Below, in pieces: positions 41,818 to 49,224 of a stretch of 64,000 bases of DNA. The notes under the pieces were generated by a model. It did not search any database and had not been told where the DNA came from. It saw nothing but the letters and a program-made list of their open reading frames with translations. Origin of the DNA: an uncultured Bacteroides sp. (GTDB lineage Bacteria; Bacteroidota; Bacteroidia; Bacteroidales; Bacteroidaceae); assembly GCA_944321495.1 (NCBI GenBank), contig CALULP010000002.1, positions 1-64,000 on the forward strand. The letters run 5' to 3'. A program made the translations under genes and the position numbers. The first letter of the stretch is position 1. Each line of letters starts with the position of its first letter.

Positions 41818-43968
41818 ATGACCAATCAACAATTGCAACCGGGCGCCTTGCTGCAAGGCGGCAAATACCGCATCGAAAGGATGCTGGGGCAGGGAGGCTT
41901 CGGCATCACTTACCTCGCCACGCAGGAGCTGCTGGACCGGCGCGTAGCCGTCAAGGAATTCTTCATGCGCGACTTCTGCAGCCGCGGGCAGGACACTGCC
42001 TCTGTCACCCTGGGCACCGCCTCCAACCGTGAATTCATGGAACGCTACCGGGCGAAGTTCCTGAAAGAAGCCAAAGTCATCGCCCAACTGAACCATCCCA
42101 ACATCATCCGCATTTACGACATCTTCGAGGAGAACGGTACCGCCTACTACGTGATGGAGTACATCGAGGGCGAATCGCTTTCAGACATGGTGAAGCGCCG
42201 TGGCGCCCTGCCCGAGCAGGAGGCCGTGGCCTACATCCGCAGCGTGGCGGAAGCCTTGAAATACGTACATGCCCGGAGTACCAACCACCTGGATGTGAAG
42301 CCGGGCAACATCATGGTGCAAAGGACGGACAACCGCGTCTTCCTGCTGGACTTCGGCCTGTCCAAGCAGTACGACACCGACGGCAGCCAGACCAGCTCCA
42401 CCCCCTTGGGCATCAGCCACGGCTACGCACCCATCGAGCAATACTCGCCCGAAGGCGTCCGGAAGTTCTCCCCGCAGACGGATGTCTACGCCCTGGGCGC
42501 CACGCTGTACTACCTGGTGACGGGCCACACGCCGCCCGCCGCCGGCGAACTGCTTTCCGCCCCGCTGGAAGGCTTCCCGCCTGCCGTGTCGCCCGCCGTG
42601 CGTGAGGCCATCCTTCAAGCCATGCAAGTGCGGAAGCAAGACCGCCCCGCCACCGTGGAACAGTTCGAGGGCCTGCTGCCCGGCAAGCCCAACACCCAAA
42701 CGGAAATGGAAAGCGGAAAAACACCGGAAGAAGAGGAAACCCGCCCCCTGATGCCGGAGAATAAGGATGAAGACACGGAGCAGACCCACATCCTCAACCC
42801 GGAAACACCCCGCCAGCCCGAAGACCCTGCCCGGAAAACGCCCTCCGGGGAAACACCCCCAGAACCCCTCGCCACGAACAAAAAACAGGTAAAAATCGCC
42901 CTGTCCATCGGGGCAGCCCTGCTTCTGATTGTCCTCGCTGTCAACCTGTTCCTCCCGAAAAACGCGGAAGAGCTTTTCCAGGAAGGCTACGACGCCTACC
43001 TCACGGCGGACTATGCAAAGGCGGAAAGTTTGTTCCAACAGTCGGCGGAAAAAGGGTATGCCGATGCCCAGGCCTGGTTGGGCGACATGTATTACGAAAG
43101 CAGAGGCGTCACGCAAGACTACTTCAAAGCCGCAGACTGGTACCTCAAGGCAGCGGAACAAGGAAATGCCCACGCCCAATTCATGCTGGGAGTGATGTAT
43201 GAAAATGGAGAAGGAGTGGAAAAAGACGATGAACAAGCCGTGGTATGGTACACCCGGGCGGCGGAACAAGGAACGATATGGGCCCAGTACAACTTAGGCC
43301 TGATGTATTACAACGGCAAAGGGGTAGCAAAAGATTACGGCAAAGCGGCACAATGGATTAGCAAAGCGGCGGAACAAGGAGATGCAGACGCCCAAGTCCA
43401 AATAGGCTACATGTATGAAAGTGGCGAAGGAGTGGCAAAAGATGAAGCCAAAGCCGCAGAATGGTACAGGAAAGCGGCGGAACAAGGAGATACCTACGGC
43501 CAATGCAACTTGGGCAACATGTATGAATATGGCAAAGGAGTGGCAAAAGACTTGGAACAAGCTTTCGAATGGTACGCCAAAGCGGCGGAACAAGGACATG
43601 CAAGAGCCCAAAACAACTTGGGAATCCTGTACGAACAAGGCGAAGGAGTGGCGCAGGATTATGCCAAAGCTCTCGAATGGTACACCAAATCGGCGGAACA
43701 AGGATATTCATCCGCCCAAAGCAACTTGGGAGACCTGTATTATTACGGCCGGGGAGTGGCAAAAGATTACTCCAAAGCCTTTGAATGGTATTTGAAAGCA
43801 GCAGGACAAGGACATGGGTATGCCTGCTATTCCGCAGGATGGATGTATGAACATGGTGAAGGAGTAGCAAAAAATTATTCCGAAGCTGTCAGAAGGTATA
43901 AACTTGCAGCATATTCCGGAAATAATGCTGCCAAACAAAGGCTGAAAGATTTGGGCGAAGCCTATTAG
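41818..43968 (+). CDS. Receptor-type Ser/Thr kinase with eight periplasmic Sel1 repeats (kinase 1)
   Basis: A 716-residue transmembrane kinase. The kinase domain (15-285) has the Gly loop LGQGGFG (24-29), Lys46 in VAVKEFF, catalytic Asp159 in NHLDVKPGN (HLD, so non-RD), DFG at 178-180, and a Gly-Tyr-Ala-Pro-Ile-Glu-Gln APE-like element. A juxtamembrane segment rich in Glu/Thr carries TEQTHILNPETP (about 320-331). One membrane helix spans about 358-379, then a short helical repeat and eight Sel1-like repeats of 36 residues (AQxxLGxMYxxGxGV). The Sel1 part should face the periplasm and bind a protein or peptidoglycan-related signal. ATG 41818. Confidence 0.9.
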   Translation: MTNQQLQPGALLQGGKYRIERMLGQGGFGITYLATQELLDRRVAVKEFFMRDFCSRGQDTASVTLGTASNREFMERYRAKFLKEAKVIAQLNHPNIIRIYDIFEENGTAYYVMEYIEGESLSDMVKRRGALPEQEAVAYIRSVAEALKYVHARSTNHLDVKPGNIMVQRTDNRVFLLDFGLSKQYDTDGSQTSSTPLGISHGYAPIEQYSPEGVRKFSPQTDVYALGATLYYLVTGHTPPAAGELLSAPLEGFPPAVSPAVREAILQAMQVRKQDRPATVEQFEGLLPGKPNTQTEMESGKTPEEEETRPLMPENKDEDTEQTHILNPETPRQPEDPARKTPSGETPPEPLATNKKQVKIALSIGAALLLIVLAVNLFLPKNAEELFQEGYDAYLTADYAKAESLFQQSAEKGYADAQAWLGDMYYESRGVTQDYFKAADWYLKAAEQGNAHAQFMLGVMYENGEGVEKDDEQAVVWYTRAAEQGTIWAQYNLGLMYYNGKGVAKDYGKAAQWISKAAEQGDADAQVQIGYMYESGEGVAKDEAKAAEWYRKAAEQGDTYGQCNLGNMYEYGKGVAKDLEQAFEWYAKAAEQGHARAQNNLGILYEQGEGVAQDYAKALEWYTKSAEQGYSSAQSNLGDLYYYGRGVAKDYSKAFEWYLKAAGQGHGYACYSAGWMYEHGEGVAKNYSEAVRRYKLAAYSGNNAAKQRLKDLGEAY

Positions 43969-43971
43969 CCT

Positions 43972-44023
43972 GCCCACTAATCACTAATCACTAATCACTA
44001 ATCACTAACCGCTAATCACTGAC
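43972..44023. repeat. Family B repeat between kinases 1 and 2
   Basis: CCACTAATCACTAATCACTA units fill the 56-nt spacer up to the base before the kinase 2 ATG. Confidence 0.85.
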
Positions 44024-44024
44024 A

Positions 44025-45257
44025 ATGACCAACCAACCGATACAACAACTGCAACCCGGCGCCTTGCTGCAAGCCGGCAAGTACCGCATCGAAAGGATGT
44101 TGGGGCAGGGGGGCTTCGGCATCACCTACCTCGCCACGCAGGAGCTGCTGGACCGGCGCGTAGCCATCAAGGAGTTCTTCATGCGCGACTTCTGCAGCCG
44201 GGCACAGGATAGTGCCTCCGTTACCCTGGGCACCGCCTCCAATCGCGAACTCATGGAACGCTACCGGGCGAAGTTCCTGAAAGAAGCCAAAGTCATCGCC
44301 CGGCTGGACCACCCGGGCATCGTGCGCATCCACGACATCTTCGAGGAGAACGGCACGGCGTACTACGTGATGGAGTACATCGAGGGCGAATCGCTGTCGC
44401 AGACAGTGAAACGCCGCGGCGCCCTGCCCGAACAGGAAGCCGTGGCCTACATCCGCAGCGTGGCGGAAGCTTTGAAATACGTGCATTCCCTTGGCATCAA
44501 CCACCTGGACGTGAAGCCGGGCAACATCATGGTGCGAAGGGCGGACAACCGTGTCTTTCTGCTCGACTTCGGCCTTTCCAAGCAGTACGACACCGACGGC
44601 AACCAGACCAGCTCCACCCCCTTGGGCATCAGCCACGGCTACGCCCCCATCGAGCAATACTCGCCCGAGGGCGTCAAGGAGTTCTCCCCGCAGACCGACA
44701 TCTACGCCTTGGGCGCCACACTGTACTACTTAGTGACGGGCCACACGCCGCCCCCCGCCAGCGAGCTGTTCGCCACCCGGCTGGAAGGGTTCCCGCCCGC
44801 CGTTTCCGACACCGTGCGCCAGGCCATCCGCCAAGCCATGCAGCCGCAGCGGGCAGACCGCCCCGCAGACGTGGAGCGCTTCGAAGCCCTGCTGTCCGGT
44901 AAGAAAACAACGGCAAGACCCCAAACCGTAAACGAGGAAACCCGCCCCCTGCAACCGGAGAAAAAACCGGAAGACACGGAGCAGACCCGCATCCTCAACC
45001 CGGAAACGCCCCGCCGGCCCGAAAGCCCTGCGCAGCCTGCACCCGCACCCCGGAACAACCTCCGTTCCCTGCTCATCCTCGCGGCAGTGTTCATCATCGT
45101 CGCCGTTCTGGTCGCCTACTTCAGCAGAAAGCCCGCAGCATCGCCCTCGCCCGCGCAGGACTACCCGACAACAGCCGACAGCATGGCGGTCTTCGTGGAC
45201 AGCGTGGCAGCGTATGACGACTACGAGCCGGTAGACAGCATGGCCGTATGGTACTAA
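44025..45257 (+). CDS. Receptor-type Ser/Thr kinase without Sel1 repeats (kinase 2)
   Basis: A 410-residue kinase. Residues 1-285 are nearly identical to kinase 1 (GQGGFG, Lys49, NHLDVKPGN with Asp162, DFG 181-183). The juxtamembrane segment holds TEQTRILNPETP (about 318-329). The membrane helix is about 347-366. Unlike its neighbours, the outer part is only about 40 residues, with a repeated DSMAVF/DSMAVW motif and no Sel1 units. It may respond to a different signal or be activated in trans. The next gene, a PP2C phosphatase, begins 33 nt downstream. Confidence 0.9.
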   Translation: MTNQPIQQLQPGALLQAGKYRIERMLGQGGFGITYLATQELLDRRVAIKEFFMRDFCSRAQDSASVTLGTASNRELMERYRAKFLKEAKVIARLDHPGIVRIHDIFEENGTAYYVMEYIEGESLSQTVKRRGALPEQEAVAYIRSVAEALKYVHSLGINHLDVKPGNIMVRRADNRVFLLDFGLSKQYDTDGNQTSSTPLGISHGYAPIEQYSPEGVKEFSPQTDIYALGATLYYLVTGHTPPPASELFATRLEGFPPAVSDTVRQAIRQAMQPQRADRPADVERFEALLSGKKTTARPQTVNEETRPLQPEKKPEDTEQTRILNPETPRRPESPAQPAPAPRNNLRSLLILAAVFIIVAVLVAYFSRKPAASPSPAQDYPTTADSMAVFVDSVAAYDDYEPVDSMAVWY

Positions 45258-45290
45258 CAATCGTCCCTTAACCCCTAAAACACCGCGAAC

Positions 45291-46220
45291 ATGAAAATAA
45301 CCCTCAGACAACCGCTGGCTTTCAGCGAAATCGGCAAGAAAGACAACCAGGAAGACCGCGTATATCCCGCCCCGGACAAAGCCACGGCAGCGGACCGCAC
45401 CTTCATCCTGTGCGACGGCATGGGCGGACATGACAACGGCGAGGTGGCCAGCGCCACCGTGTGCCAGGCCTTGGGCAGTTACCTCGACGCACACCGCCCC
45501 GCCGACGGCATCCTCACCCCCGAACAGTTCAACGAAGCCCTAAGCCACGCCTACGACGAACTGGACCGGCAGGACACCTACGCGCCCAAGAAGATGGGCA
45601 CCACCATGACCTGCCTCTGCCTGCACCGCAACGGCTACCTGGTGGCACACATCGGCGACAGCCGCATCTACCACATCCGCCCGTCGCTCACCGACCCGGA
45701 AAACGGCCGCCTGGGCATTATCTACCAGTCGTCCGACCACTCGCTGGTCAACGAACTGCTGCGCGCCGGCGAGCTCACCGAAGAAGAGGCGCGCGACTTC
45801 CCCCAGAAGAACGTCATCACCCGCGCCATGCAGCCCCACCTGGAACGCCGCTACAAGGCAGACGTCTACACCTTCAGCGACATCCGCCCGGGCGACTACT
45901 TCTTCCTGTGCAGCGACGGGGTGCTGGAACAGCTCACCAACGAGCGGCTCTGCGCCATCCTCGCCGACCCGAAACTGGACGACCCGGGCAAACTGGCCGC
46001 CATCCGGGACGTGTGCTACGGCAAGACGCGGGACAACTACACCGTCTACCTCATCCCGGTAGACCACGTCCGCCCCGACGCCGACGACCGGGACAGCCGC
46101 CGGGACAACCCGCAGGAAAACATCATCCGCGCCAAGGAAACCGAAGCGGAGCAGCCCCCGAAAAGGGAGGAAGAGAAGAAAAAAGAGAAAAAGAAGTCTT
46201 TTTGGGACTGGTTCCGGTAA
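45291..46220 (+). CDS. PP2C-family Ser/Thr protein phosphatase
   Basis: A 309-residue metal-dependent phosphatase that should reverse the kinases' phosphorylation. Motifs are intact: NQEDR near 20, the metal-binding CDGMGGHDNGE (Asp42), KKMGTTMTCLCL, AHIGDSRIYHI, LCSDGVLEQL and RDNYTVYLI. The C-terminus is a charged tail of about 60 residues (EEEKKKEKKKSFWDWFR) that could contact membrane lipids or partners. It is cytoplasmic (no signal). Only 33 nt separate it from kinase 2, so the two are almost certainly co-transcribed, the usual kinase-phosphatase pairing. Confidence 0.93.
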   Translation: MKITLRQPLAFSEIGKKDNQEDRVYPAPDKATAADRTFILCDGMGGHDNGEVASATVCQALGSYLDAHRPADGILTPEQFNEALSHAYDELDRQDTYAPKKMGTTMTCLCLHRNGYLVAHIGDSRIYHIRPSLTDPENGRLGIIYQSSDHSLVNELLRAGELTEEEARDFPQKNVITRAMQPHLERRYKADVYTFSDIRPGDYFFLCSDGVLEQLTNERLCAILADPKLDDPGKLAAIRDVCYGKTRDNYTVYLIPVDHVRPDADDRDSRRDNPQENIIRAKETEAEQPPKREEEKKKEKKKSFWDWFR

Positions 46221-46221
46221 A

Positions 46222-46252
46222 AAGCCCCCTCCTGCCTCCCCCGTGGGGGAGA
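46222..46252. repeat. Family E repeat after the phosphatase gene
   Basis: CCTCCTGCCTCCCCCGTGGG and GGAGAAG form a GC hairpin directly after the PP2C stop. Confidence 0.6.
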
Positions 46253-46255
46253 AGT

Positions 46256-46715
46256 TTATGTACTTTTCTTTTTGTCTTGACACAAAAAGAAAAGATACCA
46301 AAAGAAAAAGGTCAAGCGCGGAATCTCCGGGGCTACTTCTTTGCAGCGTAGCTGCCAGGGAAGCATTTTTGCTAAACGGCAGAAAACTCGCTTCGCTCAA
46401 ACAGACTGCCGTTCTTCACGCAAAAATCCCCTCTCCGCTTTACGCCCCTCCGCTTAGGCGCGGGCCATGCGGCATGAAGTCTGCACCGGAAAACCCGTAG
46501 TCTGCGTCCAACGCCGCATGGTTCTCCGGCATTGACCGACGGGCGTTAAGCGGAGGCCAGTTTTCAGTCGTAAAAAAGGGCAAACTGTTTGAGCGAAGCG
46601 AGTTTTTGCCCTTTAGGCTGAAAGCTGGCCGGAGTAGCCCGCCGGGCACAGCCGGGGCCCTTTCTTTTTGGTAGCTTTTTCTTTCGGGCAAGCGAAAGAA
46701 AAAGTACACTATTAT
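46256..46715 (-). repeat. Family D element, copy 4 (about 460 bp, reverse orientation)
   Basis: Inverted relative to copy 3: it starts with CTTTTCTTTTTGTCTTG...CACAAAAAGAAAAG and ends with CTTTTTCTTTCGGGCAAG...CGAAAGAAAAAG. Copies 3 and 4 thus form inverted flanks around kinase 1, kinase 2 and the phosphatase. With family E it fills the 524-nt gap before kinase 3; no gene is seen. Confidence 0.85.
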
Positions 46716-46744
46716 AAATATAAACATGTATAAAATTTAAATTA

Positions 46745-49003
46745 ATGACTCATCAACAATTGCAACCCGGCGCCTTACTGCAAGCCGGCAAATACCGCAT
46801 CGAAAAAATATTAGGGCAGGGGGGCTTCGGCATCACCTACCTCGCCACGCAGGAGCTGCTGAACCGGCGCGTCGCCATCAAGGAGTTCTTCATGCGCGAC
46901 TTCTGCAGCCGCGGGCAGGACACCGCCACCGTCACCCTGGGCACCGACGCCAACCGCGAACAGATGGAACGCTACCGGGCGAAGTTCCTAAAAGAGGCCA
47001 AGGTCATCGCCCAGCTGGACCACCCCAACATCATCCGCATCTACGACATCTTCGAGGAAAACGGCACTGCCTACTACGTGATGGAGTACATCGAGGGCGA
47101 ATCGCTGTCGCAGTTGGTAAAACGCCGCGGCGCCCTGCCCGAGCAGGAGGCCGTGGCCTGCATCCGCAGCGTGGCGGAAGCCCTGAAGCATGTGCATTCC
47201 CTTGGCATCAACCACCTGGACGTGAAGCCGGGCAACATCATGGTGCGGAGGAAGGATGGCCGCGTCTTCCTGCTCGACTTCGGCCTGTCCAAGCAGTACG
47301 ACGCCGAGGGCAACCAGACCAGCTCCACCCCCTTGGGCATCAGCCACGGCTACGCCCCCATCGAGCAATACACGCCCGACGGCATGAAGGAGTTCTCCCC
47401 GCAGACCGACATCTACGCCCTGGGCGCCACGCTGTACTACTTAGTGACGGGCAACACGCCGCCCCCCGCCGGCGAACTGTTTACCCACAAGTTGGAAGGC
47501 TTCCCCCCCACCGTGTCGTCCGCCCTGCGCCGGGCCATCGGCCGCGCCATGCGCCAGCAGAGGGAAGACCGCCCCGCCACCGTGGAAAAGTTTGAAGCCC
47601 TGCTGCCCGCCCAAGGACAGCCCAAAAAGAAGTCCGGCAACCGCCGCCCGTCCAAAGACAACCCCGAGGCCGATGACGAAACCACCCGCCTCCACCACGA
47701 AGCCGACGAGACGCCCGAAGGGAAAGGCACGCCCCGAAGAAACGGATTTAAGCGGTTCTTCCAATCGAACCGGAAGAAGATTGCCCTTATCGGCGCAGGA
47801 GTGATTGCCCTTGCCATCGTCTGCGGAGTCATCTACACCTCGCAACCTTCCTATATCTACAAGCAGGCCTTGAAAGCATACGAGGCCGGAAACTACGACA
47901 CCGCCTTTAAAAAATTCCGGCAGGCAGCAGAAAAAGGCTACGCCAACAGCCAATACTGGTTGGGAGAGATGTACGCCAACGGCGAAGGAACCGCCCGAAA
48001 CGACACCACGGCCATCGAATGGTACACCCGGGCGGCAGAGCAAGGTGTCCCGGGAGCCCAGAACAACTTAGGCGAAATGTACGAATCGGGATACATAGTG
48101 CCGAAAGATGACGCCAAAGCCTTTGAACTGTACACACAGGCCGCAGCGACGTATGGTTATGGCAAAGCCCAATACAACTTGGGCGAGATGTACTATCACG
48201 GCAGGGGCGTACCGAAAAATTACGAAGAAGCCTTAAAACAGTATCGGCGTGCAGCACAGGAACTATATCCGGGCTATGCCCCGGCGCAATTCCGATTGGG
48301 AGAAATGTATTATTACAGCAGGGGCGTGCCCCAAGATTACGCAAAAGCCTTGGAATGGTACACCCAAGCGGCAGAACAAGGCTATGCCCCAGCACAATGC
48401 AAAGTAGGGGAAATGTACCTGAACGGGGATGGGGTAACCAAAGACCTTACCAAAGTCATGATATGGTTCACCAAAGCGGCGGAGCAAGGTTACGTGATAG
48501 CCCAGAAATCATTGGCAGCAGCCTACCAGTACAACTGGTGGGGAGTAAAAGACCTTGCCCAAGCCGAAAAGTGGTACACTAAAGCAGCAGAACAGGGAGA
48601 TGTAGAAGCCCAAATTGAATTAGGCGAAATGTATCATTATGGAACAGGAGTTCCCAAAGACCTTGCCAAGGCCGAAGAGTGGTACACCAAAGCAGCGGAA
48701 ACAGGAGATGCAGAAGCCCAATACCGGTTAGCACAAATGTACTATTACGGCGCAGGAGAAACGGACGACCGCGCCAAAGCCCAAGAATGGTATCCGAAAG
48801 CCGAAAAGTGGTTCACCAAAGCAGCGGAACAGGGACACGTCTATGCCCAATACACCTTAGGATACATGTACCAGGACGGCGTGGGCGTGCCGCGAGACCA
48901 TGCCAAAGCCAAAGAGTGGTACACTAAAGTAACAGAACAGGACATCGTACCGGATTACGCCAGACACGCCAAGGCAAGGTTGGAAGAACTGGAAAACCAC
49001 TGA
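46745..49003 (+). CDS. Receptor-type Ser/Thr kinase with nine periplasmic Sel1 repeats (kinase 3)
   Basis: A 752-residue kinase close to kinase 1 in residues 1-285 (GQGGFG, Lys46, NHLDVKPGN with Asp159, DFG 178-180). The juxtamembrane linker has diverged: in place of TEQTxILNP it has [18 protein letters not shown]. The membrane helix is about 345-364. Nine Sel1-like repeats follow, often with LGEMYYxGRGV, and several differ from those in kinase 1, so the sensor part probably reads another partner. The 22 nt before the ATG (TGTATAAAATTTAAATTA) are the same as before kinase 1, which points to duplication. Confidence 0.9.
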   Translation: MTHQQLQPGALLQAGKYRIEKILGQGGFGITYLATQELLNRRVAIKEFFMRDFCSRGQDTATVTLGTDANREQMERYRAKFLKEAKVIAQLDHPNIIRIYDIFEENGTAYYVMEYIEGESLSQLVKRRGALPEQEAVACIRSVAEALKHVHSLGINHLDVKPGNIMVRRKDGRVFLLDFGLSKQYDAEGNQTSSTPLGISHGYAPIEQYTPDGMKEFSPQTDIYALGATLYYLVTGNTPPPAGELFTHKLEGFPPTVSSALRRAIGRAMRQQREDRPATVEKFEALLPAQGQPKKKSGNRRPSKDNPEADDETTRLHHEADETPEGKGTPRRNGFKRFFQSNRKKIALIGAGVIALAIVCGVIYTSQPSYIYKQALKAYEAGNYDTAFKKFRQAAEKGYANSQYWLGEMYANGEGTARNDTTAIEWYTRAAEQGVPGAQNNLGEMYESGYIVPKDDAKAFELYTQAAATYGYGKAQYNLGEMYYHGRGVPKNYEEALKQYRRAAQELYPGYAPAQFRLGEMYYYSRGVPQDYAKALEWYTQAAEQGYAPAQCKVGEMYLNGDGVTKDLTKVMIWFTKAAEQGYVIAQKSLAAAYQYNWWGVKDLAQAEKWYTKAAEQGDVEAQIELGEMYHYGTGVPKDLAKAEEWYTKAAETGDAEAQYRLAQMYYYGAGETDDRAKAQEWYPKAEKWFTKAAEQGHVYAQYTLGYMYQDGVGVPRDHAKAKEWYTKVTEQDIVPDYARHAKARLEELENH

Positions 49004-49017
49004 TTCCCTCCCCCCGA

Positions 49018-49104
49018 CCCAGCGCCCCATCGCTACCGTGCCAGCATAGTATCGCCAGCGCGGTAGCGTTGGGGCGCTGTCGCGGTAGCGATACGTCGCT
49101 ACCG
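49018..49104. repeat. Family A palindromic repeat cluster after kinase 3
   Basis: GCATAGTATCGCCAGCGCGG and CGGTAGCGATACGTCGCTAC modules. The last palindrome is followed by GAAAGGATGTTTTTT and may act as a terminator before leuS. Confidence 0.8.
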
Positions 49105-49152
49105 AAAGGATGTTTTTTGCCTATCCCCCATACAATTATGAAAATAAACCCG

Positions 49153-49160
49153 TATTTTTG
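49153..49160 (+). promoter_or_regulatory. -7 promoter box for leuS
   Basis: TATTTTTG matches TAnnTTTG, 64 nt before the leuS ATG. No clear -33 box is seen at the right distance. Confidence 0.5.
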
Positions 49161-49224
49161 CACCCGGAATAAAAACCATACTCGAATCATATTCAAAAAT
49201 CATATTTTTAACCGGAACGTTTAT

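Noticed and set aside
37499..49003. Type VI secretion or cell-wall kinase locus
   Set aside because: The kinase-phosphatase-FHA set suggested it, but no T6SS, division or peptidoglycan gene is in or near the cluster.
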